From CAYWVR01 sp964461715 (GTDB lineage: Bacteria > Planctomycetota > Phycisphaerae > FEN-1346): a DNA stretch of 64,000 bases. Position numbers and translations under genes: made by a program. Shown in pieces: positions 15,909 through 23,971 of this stretch (position 1 is the first letter of the stretch; every line of letters starts with the position of its first letter). The notes under the pieces are model-generated. The model made no database searches. It was given only the letters and a program-made list of their open reading frames with translations, and had not been told where the DNA came from. The stretch lies in contig CAYWVR010000011.1 of the NCBI GenBank assembly GCA_964461715.1, forward strand, positions 1 to 64,000, given 5' to 3'.

Positions 15909-17102
15909 ATGAACGCGAAACGGACCCCGGGGATCGCGGTCGTGGCGGCCGTCATGGTCGCGACGCTTGCCGCGCCCGCCGCCGCACGCATCAAGCTGGC
16001 CACCCTCCCGGCCCGGGAGCGGGTCGAGATCCAGCTCGACAACGAGAATGCCACCCTCGTCGAGGAGGAGCGGATCGTGACGCTCCTGAAGGGGACGAAC
16101 CACATCGACTTTTCGTGGTCGAATACCGAGATCGACAAGTCCACGATCCTCTTCCGGCCCATCGGCGTCGGCGACGCGGTCCGCGTCATCCACGTCGCCT
16201 ATCCGCCCGGCGAGAACGCCCTCGTCTGGCAGGTCTTCGCCGACAAGGCCGGGCCGGTGAAGGTGCGGATCTCGTACCTGATCGGGAACCTGCGGCGGAC
16301 GTTCTCGTACCGGGCCACGGCCGAGCACGACGAGAAGACCCTCACCCTGCGCAACTACATGCGCGTCTGGAACTTCTCCGGCGAGGAGTTCGGGTCGAAC
16401 GCAGGCGTCTGGGCGGGCTTCGGCGAGTACTTCCGCAAGGAGATCGGCCTCCAGGAGTCGAAGGAGATGCTCCTGGCGAAGTTCGTCAGGGTGCCCATCC
16501 GGAAGCGGTTCCTCTTCAACTGGCTGACCGCCCCGCCCGTCCCCGACGAGCCCTACCAGAAGTACGTCCGGATGTACTACGTCCTTCAGAACGATAAGGA
16601 GCACGGCCTTGGCGAGTTTCCCCTGCCCTTCGGCAAGGCCCGCATCTTCTTGAAGGACGGACGCGGCGGCGAGGCCTTCATGGGCGAGGACTGGGGCCCG
16701 TTCACCCCCATCGACGACGAGATGAAGCTGTACCTGGGCCTGGCGCGCGACGTCAAGGTCGAGCGGACCGTCAAGAAGAACCAGCGCCACAAAGTCCACG
16801 GCAACCTCTTCCACCAGGAGGTCATCGTCCAGTACAAGATGCAGAACTTCAAGGACGAGCCCGTCCAGCTCGACATCGAGGAGAACATGAACCGGCTCCG
16901 CGACGAGTTCTGCGGGGGGCAGAAGAGTCGCGAGGCGCAGTGGGAGCTGGCCGGCGAGACGACCGACAAGGCGGCCGTCGAGCGCTTAAGCGCCCAGGAC
17001 GTCGAGGTCCACGTCTCGCTGCCCGCCGCCCCCGAGGCCGCGGACAAGAAGCCCGACGAGGTCACGTTCCTCCTCCACGTCTTCTTCCGGAACGAATGGT
17101 AA
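15909..17102 (+). CDS. Exported DUF4139-like protein, copy 1
   Basis: A 397-residue exported protein with a signal peptide ending near AAPAAA. After it comes the signature shared by this trio: LATLPARERVEIQLDNENATLVEEER, then NHIDFSWSNTEIDKSTILF. I assign it to the DUF4139 (mucoidy inhibitor A-like) group by this pattern. It is the most divergent of the three copies and shorter than the other two by about 55 residues. AAAGGAGG sits 5 nt before the ATG. The next copy starts 22 bp after its stop, so the three form one operon. The beta-rich composition and export suggest an envelope protein; the exact role is unknown. Confidence 0.75.
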   Translation: MNAKRTPGIAVVAAVMVATLAAPAAARIKLATLPARERVEIQLDNENATLVEEERIVTLLKGTNHIDFSWSNTEIDKSTILFRPIGVGDAVRVIHVAYPPGENALVWQVFADKAGPVKVRISYLIGNLRRTFSYRATAEHDEKTLTLRNYMRVWNFSGEEFGSNAGVWAGFGEYFRKEIGLQESKEMLLAKFVRVPIRKRFLFNWLTAPPVPDEPYQKYVRMYYVLQNDKEHGLGEFPLPFGKARIFLKDGRGGEAFMGEDWGPFTPIDDEMKLYLGLARDVKVERTVKKNQRHKVHGNLFHQEVIVQYKMQNFKDEPVQLDIEENMNRLRDEFCGGQKSREAQWELAGETTDKAAVERLSAQDVEVHVSLPAAPEAADKKPDEVTFLLHVFFRNEW

Positions 17103-17124
17103 GTCCCTACGAAAGGAGCCGGCC

Positions 17125-18486
17125 ATGACCGTTCGCACGCTCATCGCGACCGTGGCGGGGCTCGTCCTCGCGGGGACCGCCGCCGCCCGAAACGTCGACC
17201 TGGTGACCCTCCCACCCCGGGAAAAGGTGCAGCTGACGATCTACAACTCCGAGGACCTGACGCTCGTCAAGGAAACCCGGTCGATCACCTTCAAGAAGGG
17301 CGTCAACCGCCTCCAGTTCTCGTGGGCCGGGACGCTGATCGACCCGACGAGCGTCTACTTCCGCCCCCTCGGCGACGCGGCCGATCAGATCGAGGTCCTG
17401 GACGCGACCTTCCCCCAGGACCGCCCCCGGGTGCTCATCTGGAACATCGAATCGCAGATCGAGGGGCAGGTGAAGGTCGAGGTGTCCTACTTCACCTCCG
17501 GCATCTCCTGGGCCGCCGATTACGTTATGATCACCGACGCGGCCGAGACCCGGGCCAGCTTCGACGGGCACGTCACCGTCACGAACCATTCCGGCGAGGA
17601 TTATGAGGGGGCCGAGGTGCGGCTCGTGGTGGGGGTGGTGAACCTGGTGGAGAAGATCCGCCGGCTCGCCGGGGGGATGCCCCCCCCGGCGCCCCGTTTG
17701 CCCGGCGGCGAGGCGGTCCACACCCGCGACGACAAGATGCTCGCGGCCCGCGGGGCCATCGACTTAGCCGAGCGGGCCAAGGCCGACCGTCCCGCCGAGG
17801 ACCGTCCCGCCGAGGTCGTCAAGGAAGGGCTCAGCGAGTACTTCATCTTCACGGTCGAGGGCACGCAGACCGTCCCGAACGGCTGGTCGCGGCGGATGGT
17901 CTCGTTCAAGGCGGCTCCGGTCCCCTTCGACATCCTCTACCGCTACCGCCCGCACCAGTACGGCGATCGTCCCGTGCGGTTCTTCCTGCTGGCCAATGAC
18001 GCCGAGCACAAGATGGGAGAGTCTCCCCTCCCGGACGGCGTCATCCGCGTCTTCCGCCGGGGCGAGCGCGACGGCTTGGCCTACTACACCACGCAATCGA
18101 CGAAGTACATCCCCGTCAAGGAGAAGATCGAGCTCAACGTGGGCACGGACGACCAGATCGTCTATCAGCGGGTCGTGCTGGACGTTGCCCGCTCGCGGTT
18201 CATCTTCGACCACTCCCCGCCGCGCGTCGTCGGTTGGGACGAGCGCCAGACGTGGGAGGAGGAGGTCCGCAACTACCGCGCGGGGCCCATCCGGATGGAA
18301 ATCCGCCACCTCATCGGCGGCCACGTTGAGTTTACCCTGGAGGATTCGCCCAAGCTCTTCGACTTCCACACGGTCGAGTACACCGTGACCATCGGCGCCG
18401 GCCGGACGCACACGTGGACGAGCGAAGGCCTCTTCCACCACGGCCGCAACAAGAGCCAGGAGCACATCGAGCTCGTCCGCCCGTGA
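17125..18486 (+). CDS. Exported DUF4139 protein, copy 2
   Basis: A 453-residue exported protein: signal peptide ending GTAAA, then RNVDLVTLPPREKVQLTIYN and SEDLTLVKETRSITFKKGVN, followed by DPTSVYFRPLGDAADQIEVL. These fit DUF4139. The central part carries SYFTSGISWAADYVMITDA and NHSGEDYEGAEVRLVVGVVN, also typical of the family. It is nearly the same protein as the following copy except in a variable insert (about residues 185-235) rich in charge and Pro. GAAAGGAG precedes the ATG. It lies between copies 1 and 3. Probably periplasmic. Confidence 0.85.
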   Translation: MTVRTLIATVAGLVLAGTAAARNVDLVTLPPREKVQLTIYNSEDLTLVKETRSITFKKGVNRLQFSWAGTLIDPTSVYFRPLGDAADQIEVLDATFPQDRPRVLIWNIESQIEGQVKVEVSYFTSGISWAADYVMITDAAETRASFDGHVTVTNHSGEDYEGAEVRLVVGVVNLVEKIRRLAGGMPPPAPRLPGGEAVHTRDDKMLAARGAIDLAERAKADRPAEDRPAEVVKEGLSEYFIFTVEGTQTVPNGWSRRMVSFKAAPVPFDILYRYRPHQYGDRPVRFFLLANDAEHKMGESPLPDGVIRVFRRGERDGLAYYTTQSTKYIPVKEKIELNVGTDDQIVYQRVVLDVARSRFIFDHSPPRVVGWDERQTWEEEVRNYRAGPIRMEIRHLIGGHVEFTLEDSPKLFDFHTVEYTVTIGAGRTHTWTSEGLFHHGRNKSQEHIELVRP

Positions 18487-19695
18487 AAGGATCGCGATGA
18501 CACGCGCGCTCGCTCTCTTCGTGGTGGTCCTGGCCGCCACCGCCGCCGAGGCCCGGAACGTCGACCTCGTCACCCTCCCGCCCAGGGAGGCCGTGCAGCT
18601 GACGATCTACAACTCCGAGGACCTGACGCTCGTCAAGGAAACCCGGTCGATCACCTTCAAAAAGGGTGCGAACCGCCTCCAGTTCTCCTGGGACGGGACG
18701 CTGATCGACCCGACGAGCGTCCACTTCCGGCCCGTCGGGGACGCCGCCGAGCGGGTCGAGGTCCTCGACACCACGTTCCCCGCCGACCGCCCGCAGGTCC
18801 TCATCTGGAACGTCGAGTCGAAGGTCGAGGGGCAGGTGGAGGTCGAGGTCAGCTACTTTACGAGCGGCATCTCCTGGGCCGCCGACTATATCATGATCAC
18901 CGACGCCGCCGAGACCGAGGCGAGCTTCGACGGCTACGTGACGGTCACGAATCGCTCCGGCGAGGATTACGAGGAGGCCGAGGTGCGGCTCGTGGTGGGT
19001 GTCGTGAACCTCGTCGAGCCCATCGCCCAACTGGCCCGGCCCGAGGACGCTAAGAATCGGGCGGGTCTTGATCGGGGCCGGAAGGAGGACATGCTCCGCC
19101 GAAAGTGCGAACTGGCCGAGCCCACCCAGGTCTACGGTCTGCCGGAGAGCTTGTTCTGTGAAGCAGACGCCGCGCCGCCGAAGATCGTCAAGGAAGGGCT
19201 CTCCGAATACTTCATCTTCACCGTCGAGGGCACCCAGACCGTTCCCAACGGCTGGTCACAGCGGATGGTCTCGTTCAAGGCGGCTCCGGTCCCCTTCGAC
19301 ATCCTCTACCGCTACCGCCCGCACCAGTACGGCGACCGGCCCGTCCGGTTCCTCCTCCTCGCCAACGACGAGGAGCACAAGATGGGCGAGTCTCCCCTTC
19401 CGGACGGGGTGATCCGCGTCTTCCGCCAGGGCGAGCGCGACGGCTTGGCGTACTACACCACGCAATCGACGAAGTACATCCCTATCCGCGAGAAGATCGA
19501 GCTGAATGTGGGCACGGACGACCAAATCGTCTACGAGCGGGTCATCCTGGACGTGGCGCGCTCGACGTTCCTCTTCAACGACCAGGCGCGCGTGCCGCAG
19601 GTCATCGGATGGGACGAGCTTCGCACCTGGCGGGAGGAGGTCCGCAACTACCGCGCGGGGCCCATCCGGATGGAAATCCGCCACCTCATCGGCGG
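17227..19695 (+). repeat. Identical nucleotide blocks shared by DUF4139 copies 2 and 3
   Basis: Three blocks are identical base for base: 17227-17294 with 18593-18660 (68 bp), 17892-17966 with 19261-19335 (75 bp), and 18258-18320 with 19633-19695 (63 bp). The stretches between them have diverged, including at third codon positions. This indicates a recent duplication or ongoing gene conversion. Confidence 0.85.
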
Positions 19696-19861
19696 GGACG
19701 TCGAGTTCACCCTCGAGGATTCGCCCACGCTCTTCGACTTCCGGACGGTCGAGTACACGGTGACCGTCGACGCCGGGAAGAGCCGAACGTGGACGAGCAC
19801 GGGCCTCATCCACCACGGGGTGAGCCAGAAGCAGAACCGGGTCCGGCTCGTCGGCCGCTGA
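18497..19861 (+). CDS. Exported DUF4139 protein, copy 3
   Basis: A 454-residue protein closely related to copy 2 along its whole length (same LVTLPPREAVQLTIYN start, SGISWAADYIMITDA, EGTQTVPNGWSQRMVSFKAA and TTQSTKYIPIREKIELNVG segments). The signal peptide is short and ends near AAEA. The variable insert (about 180-230) differs and contains two Cys. It starts 10 bp after copy 2 with a weak AAGGA site, so translation is probably coupled. The class II aldolase downstream has its own promoter, so the operon ends here. Confidence 0.85.
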   Translation: MTRALALFVVVLAATAAEARNVDLVTLPPREAVQLTIYNSEDLTLVKETRSITFKKGANRLQFSWDGTLIDPTSVHFRPVGDAAERVEVLDTTFPADRPQVLIWNVESKVEGQVEVEVSYFTSGISWAADYIMITDAAETEASFDGYVTVTNRSGEDYEEAEVRLVVGVVNLVEPIAQLARPEDAKNRAGLDRGRKEDMLRRKCELAEPTQVYGLPESLFCEADAAPPKIVKEGLSEYFIFTVEGTQTVPNGWSQRMVSFKAAPVPFDILYRYRPHQYGDRPVRFLLLANDEEHKMGESPLPDGVIRVFRQGERDGLAYYTTQSTKYIPIREKIELNVGTDDQIVYERVILDVARSTFLFNDQARVPQVIGWDELRTWREEVRNYRAGPIRMEIRHLIGGDVEFTLEDSPTLFDFRTVEYTVTVDAGKSRTWTSTGLIHHGVSQKQNRVRLVGR

Positions 19862-19885
19862 CGCGGCATCCCCGGACTTTCGGCC

Positions 19886-19913
19886 TTGCACGTTCCCCCT
19901 CCCCCGCTATACT
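19886..19913 (+). promoter_or_regulatory. Sigma70-type promoter of the class II aldolase gene
   Basis: TTGCAC (19886-19891), 16-bp spacer, TATACT (19908-19913), 73 bp before the ATG. Confidence 0.6.
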
Positions 19914-19986
19914 GTCTCGGCTCCGGCGGGGCGGGCTCCCGTCCGGGCAACCCGGAACCCGAACAGGACCGAAAGGAGCCGCATCC

Positions 19987-21003
19987 ATGCCGCTTACGCC
20001 CATGCGACAGATCCTCGACGAGGCCCGCGCCGGCGGGTACGGCGTCGGGGCGTACAACGTCAATAACATGGAGCAGATCCAGGCCATCCTCCAGGCCGCC
20101 GCCGAGACCCGCTCGCCCCTGATTATCCAGGCCAGCCGCGGGGCCCTCCAGTACACCAACCTCGTCTACCTCAAGAAGCTCATGGAGGCCGCCGTCGAGG
20201 ACAACCCGGACCTGCCCGTCGCTCTCCACCTCGACCATGGGCCGAACCTCGACCTCTGCAAGGAGGCCATCGCCCTCGGCTTCACGAGCGTCATGATCGA
20301 CGGCTCCATCGACTACGACACGAAGACCGAGTCCGGCAAGCACCCGGCCCGCAGCCTCGAGGACAACATCCGCGTCACCAAGGAGGTCGTCGATTACGCC
20401 CACGCCCACGGCGTCAGCGTCGAGGGCGAGCTGGGGACCCTGGGCGGCATCGAGGAGGACACCCAGACCGACAAGGTCCTCCTGACCGAGCCCGACGAGG
20501 TCGAGCAGTTCTGCACCGAGACGGGCGTCGACGCCCTGGCCCTGGCCATCGGCACCAGCCACGGGGCCTACAAGTTCAAGCACGAGCCCGTCCTCGCCCT
20601 CGACCTCATCTCCGAGTGCCGCACGCGCATCTCGGACGTCGCCTTCGTCATGCACGGCTCCAGCAGCGTTCCGAAGGAGCTCGTCGACGAGGTCAACAAC
20701 TACGGCGGCGAGTTGCCGGGCGCAATGGGCGTGCCCATCCCGTCGATCCAGGAGGCGATCAAGCGCGGCATCCAGAAGATCAACGTGGACACCGACGGCC
20801 GCCTCGTCGTCACGGCGGCCATCCGCAAGGTCTTCGTCGAGAAGCCCGGCGAGTTCGACCCGCGCAAGTACCTCGGGCCTGCCCGCGAGGCCCTCGCCGA
20901 GCTCATCGCCTCGAAGATGCGCGACTTCGGCACCGCCGGCCACGCCGGCGACTACACGCCCAAGTCCCTCGAGGACATGAAGAAGGCCTACGGTACGGCG
21001 TGA
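19987..21003 (+). CDS. fba: Class II fructose-bisphosphate aldolase
   Basis: A 338-residue zinc aldolase of glycolysis/gluconeogenesis. Family marks are GAYNVNNMEQIQAI, ALHLDHGPNLDLCKEA with the zinc-binding His after the catalytic Asp, SVMIDGSIDY, VEGELGTLGGIEED, AIGTSHGAYKF and FVMHGSSSVPKELVDEV. The GIQKINVDTDGRL segment supplies the phosphate site. AAAGGAG precedes the ATG. The protein is closer to the longer type often annotated fructose-1,6-/tagatose-type aldolase, so related ketose-bisphosphate substrates are possible. It has its own promoter. Confidence 0.93.
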   Translation: MPLTPMRQILDEARAGGYGVGAYNVNNMEQIQAILQAAAETRSPLIIQASRGALQYTNLVYLKKLMEAAVEDNPDLPVALHLDHGPNLDLCKEAIALGFTSVMIDGSIDYDTKTESGKHPARSLEDNIRVTKEVVDYAHAHGVSVEGELGTLGGIEEDTQTDKVLLTEPDEVEQFCTETGVDALALAIGTSHGAYKFKHEPVLALDLISECRTRISDVAFVMHGSSSVPKELVDEVNNYGGELPGAMGVPIPSIQEAIKRGIQKINVDTDGRLVVTAAIRKVFVEKPGEFDPRKYLGPAREALAELIASKMRDFGTAGHAGDYTPKSLEDMKKAYGTA

Positions 21004-21055
21004 GAGGCGTCCTCGGGCCGACGACAAGGCGCGCACGGGCAAGCGAGAGGCGCCC

Positions 21056-22666
21056 ATGACCCCGCGCAAACTCCTCGTCGTCGGCCTCGCTCTCTTCGCC
21101 GCCGGGAGCGTCGTGGGCGCGCTGGCGGCCCGAAGCGGGCGGCAGATCAAGCCGTCGCCCTTCGCCTATGCCGTCACTTTCTTCGCCCCGCCCGCGGGCT
21201 GGGGCCAGGAGCCCGAGGCGCCGGAAGAACCGGCCGAAGAGGCGCCCCCCGAGCCCGAGACGCCCCCCGAGGCCGCGCCGGACGTGACTCCCGAGCCCGA
21301 GGAAGGGGCCGAGACCGACGCCACCGGCGATGCCGAGGCGGAGCTTCCCCTCGAGCCGCTCGATCTCAAGGAACTCTACGGCATCCTTACCCCTGACGAC
21401 GTCGAGGCCATCGCCCGGGTCGCGGCCCCGGCCGGGCTGCCGCTTGGGCTGATGCAGGTGGTGACCCACGTGCCCGCGTCCTCCTGGGCCGTGCCCGAGC
21501 GGATCGCCGTCGCCCTCGTCGGCGACGGCCAGGCGGACGCGTTCCTCGACCCGCTTGTGGCGCCCGAGGCGCGCGGGGTCGACGTCTACCTCGGTTCCCC
21601 GGGGTCCCTCGAGGCGATTCTCGCCCCCTATGAGACGTTCCCGCCGGACGCCGCCGCCTCGACGGCAGCCCATCTTCCGCCCTCGGCCCGGAGCCTGCGG
21701 GGGCTGATGCTCGTCCGGGCCTCGGCCGCCGAAGCCTTCGGCCTCGACCCCGGGGGCCCGCGGCCCAACGCCCTCGTCGTGCCGCTCGACCCGCAGGGAA
21801 GGACTCGCCCGGGAGATGAGTCCCGCTTCCGCCGGCCCAACCTCGAGGAGGTTGTCGCGGCGGCCCTGCCGCTCTACGCCGAGCGCGGCATCTCGTTTCG
21901 GGCCCAGGATCTGCGGCTTACGGCGGCGCGGCCGGAGCGATGGGCAGGAACGGCGGCCCTGGCCCTGATGCTGGCGGGCGGGGCGGCGATCGTGGCGGCG
22001 GGTCTGGCGCACTTGGCCGCCATGGAGGAGGCCCGGGGACTTATCCTCGAGAGCCTCGTCCGCGGAGCCCGCGTCACCCGCGAGGCAGGCGCGACGACCC
22101 TTGGCGTCCTCGCGGTCCTCTGGGCCGTCACCGTGGCGGGGGCGGCATGGGGCGGGCCGGTCATGCTCGACCTGCTGGTCCGCGCCTCGCCCAACACCGT
22201 CTATCCGACGCTCGATCAGATCGGCCTGCCCGGCAGCGAGCCGACCCTCAGCCCCCTCGTCTCGGCCTTCGTCGCCTCGCTGATGGGAGTCCTGGTGCTC
22301 CGGGCCATCGTGGCGGTGGGCATCCCGAGCCTCGTGCCGGGCCTCGGCCTGGTGACGGCGGCGGCCGTGGCCCTCCTCTGGGGAGCGATGCTCGCGCCGG
22401 TGGCCCTGACGTCCCTCGACCGGCTGCCCTGGACCGGGGCGGTGGCGGCAATCGAGCTGGCGGTCGTCGCGACCGTGGCGCTCGGGGCGTGGCACGTGCT
22501 GGAAGGGGTCCTTCGACCCGCCGCCTTCGGCCAGGAGACCCGCCGCCAGGGCTACGCCGCCGCCGTCGAGCGTCTCTATATGCTGCTGCCCCTGGTCGCC
22601 GCCCTCGCCCTCGCCGCCGCCCTCCTCAGGACGCTGTTGCTGGCGGGGCTGGGGTGGTTGGGGTAG
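21056..22666 (+). CDS. Multi-span membrane protein with acidic proline-rich domain, unknown
   Basis: I do not recognise this 536-residue protein. A signal-anchor (about 6-25) leads into a Pro/Glu-rich acidic linker (about 50-95) and a soluble domain (about 100-290). The soluble domain has an alternating beta/alpha look, with EAILAPYETFPPDA and LLVP-type strands. At least six hydrophobic spans then fill residues 300-536. No catalytic motif is visible. Such an anchor-linker-domain-membrane order would place the soluble domain outside the membrane. The gene lies 52 bp after the aldolase with no clear ribosome site. A transport or envelope role is possible but unsupported. Confidence 0.55.
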   Translation: MTPRKLLVVGLALFAAGSVVGALAARSGRQIKPSPFAYAVTFFAPPAGWGQEPEAPEEPAEEAPPEPETPPEAAPDVTPEPEEGAETDATGDAEAELPLEPLDLKELYGILTPDDVEAIARVAAPAGLPLGLMQVVTHVPASSWAVPERIAVALVGDGQADAFLDPLVAPEARGVDVYLGSPGSLEAILAPYETFPPDAAASTAAHLPPSARSLRGLMLVRASAAEAFGLDPGGPRPNALVVPLDPQGRTRPGDESRFRRPNLEEVVAAALPLYAERGISFRAQDLRLTAARPERWAGTAALALMLAGGAAIVAAGLAHLAAMEEARGLILESLVRGARVTREAGATTLGVLAVLWAVTVAGAAWGGPVMLDLLVRASPNTVYPTLDQIGLPGSEPTLSPLVSAFVASLMGVLVLRAIVAVGIPSLVPGLGLVTAAAVALLWGAMLAPVALTSLDRLPWTGAVAAIELAVVATVALGAWHVLEGVLRPAAFGQETRRQGYAAAVERLYMLLPLVAALALAAALLRTLLLAGLGWLG

Positions 22667-22696
22667 GATAGTGGTCCTGGTCCCCCCCTTGCCTCC

Positions 22697-23000
22697 ATGT
22701 CCGATTTGGCGCGGGTCGAGTCCTTCTCGTTGGAGGGTCTCCGATGCTGGTTCTATTCTTTGGACCCTCCGCCGCCGCATTTCCATGCGAAGAAGCGGCT
22801 GGAATGGCACGCTCTGCGACTTGGCGGCGTTGTATCGCGAGGCGTGGCTCAAGGAACGGGAGACGATGGTGAGATTGACGCCGCCACAGGTCGGGCGCAT
22901 CGAACGCGGCGAGTGCCGCGCCACGCATGCGGCCCTTTCGAAGCCGGCGAAGGCTCACGAGACAAGCACGTCCGACTTCATGGCTCGGCTTGCCGCCTGA
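22697..23000 (+). pseudogene. Decayed DUF4160-like / XRE antitoxin-like pair
   Basis: Frame 2 from 22697 reads GLRCWFYSLDPPPPHFHAKK, like the start of a DUF4160-type protein. After about 22796 the similarity jumps to frame 3. There LAALYREAW then LTPPQVGRIERGECRATHAAL and STSDFMARLAA read like the helix-turn-helix half of an XRE antitoxin, ending at 23000. The region in between is missing, so a two-gene toxin-antitoxin-like module seems to have collapsed by deletion and frameshift. Family names are by motif memory and moderate in confidence. Confidence 0.5.
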
Positions 23001-23079
23001 CTCTCATGCCCCCCCAGCATGAACTCCCGGCGCAGGGTGGCCTGATTCATCATCCGGTTCTACCATAGCCCGCCGCCCC

Positions 23080-23814
23080 TCACTCCACGTGATTCGCCCC
23101 GCAGCGGGCCACGAGCTGGTTCGCCTCGATCCAGGCATCAATCGATTCGCCCGCGTCGGCCCACCAGCCCTCGATCGTCTCGGCGGTCATGGTGCCGGCG
23201 TCGACGTAATGGTTGTTGACGTCCGTGATCTCCAGTTCGCCGCGGGCCGAGGGCTCGAGCGTGGGGATGACGTCAAAGACGTCCGGGCCATACATGTAGA
23301 CGCCGATGACGGCCAGGTCGGAGGCGGGCTCCCTGGGCTTCTCGATGATGCGAGAGATTCGGTCGTCCTCCATCTCGGCGATGCCGTACGCCTCCGGGTT
23401 CTCGACGGCCTTGAGGAGGACCTTGGCCCCCTCGCTCTGGCTCTCGAAGGCCTCGGCGGCGCTGCGGATGCACTTTTCGAGGATGTTGTCGCCGAGGATG
23501 ACGCAGACCTTCTCGCCCTCGGTGAACTCCTCCGCCAGACCCAGGGCCTCGGCGATGCCACCCTCGCCCTTCTGGTAGGCGTAGTGGAGCCGCCGCAGGC
23601 CGAACTCCTCGCCGTTCTCGAGGAGGCGAATGAAGTCGCCGGCCGAGCTGCCGCCCGTCACGATCATGATGTCCGTGATCCCCGCCTTCACGAGGCACTC
23701 GATGGGGTAGTAGATCATCGGCTTGGAGTACACGGGCAGCAGGTGCTTGTTCGTGATCTTCGTCAGCGGATACAGCCGCGTGCCCAGGCCGCCTGCCAGC
23801 ACGACGCCTTTCAT
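23080..23814 (-). CDS. Glucose-1-phosphate thymidylyltransferase-like nucleotidyltransferase
   Basis: A 244-residue sugar-nucleotide transferase. The N-terminus MKGVVLAGGLGTRLYPLTK is the GGxGTRLxPxT nucleotide-binding signature, followed by KHLLPVYSKPMIYYP. ILGDNILE gives the metal-binding GDN. IGVYMYGPDVFDVI and EITDVNNHYVD are typical of RfbA-like enzymes. It is about 45 residues shorter than E. coli RfbA, lacking the C-terminal part. It probably activates a hexose-1-phosphate for cell-surface glycan synthesis. GAAGGAGGG precedes the start. Its promoter is at 23855-23883, divergent from the TPR/zinc-finger gene. Confidence 0.88.
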   Translation of the reverse strand: MKGVVLAGGLGTRLYPLTKITNKHLLPVYSKPMIYYPIECLVKAGITDIMIVTGGSSAGDFIRLLENGEEFGLRRLHYAYQKGEGGIAEALGLAEEFTEGEKVCVILGDNILEKCIRSAAEAFESQSEGAKVLLKAVENPEAYGIAEMEDDRISRIIEKPREPASDLAVIGVYMYGPDVFDVIPTLEPSARGELEITDVNNHYVDAGTMTAETIEGWWADAGESIDAWIEANQLVARCGANHVE

Positions 23815-23854
23815 GGACGCACCCTCCTTCGACTGCGGGGACGGGAATGGGGCC

Positions 23855-23883
23855 AATGTAGCGGCTGGACCTCGTCGGGTCAA
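23855..23883 (-). promoter_or_regulatory. Sigma70-type promoter of the nucleotidyltransferase gene
   Basis: On the minus strand: TTGACC (23878-23883), 17-bp spacer, TACATT (23855-23860), 41 bp before the ATG. Confidence 0.65.
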
Positions 23884-23891
23884 TCGCCGGA

Positions 23892-23900
23892 TGATAGAAT
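23892..23900 (+). promoter_or_regulatory. Extended -10 promoter of the TPR/zinc-finger gene
   Basis: TG-A-TAGAAT on the plus strand, identical to the element at 46-54. It is divergent from and adjacent to the minus-strand promoter. Confidence 0.4.
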
Positions 23901-23971
23901 GAGATGAACAGGAGGCCCGGTCGCCCGCCCAAGAGACGGGTCTGCGGCCCGGACCCGAAGGGAGGCCGCCC

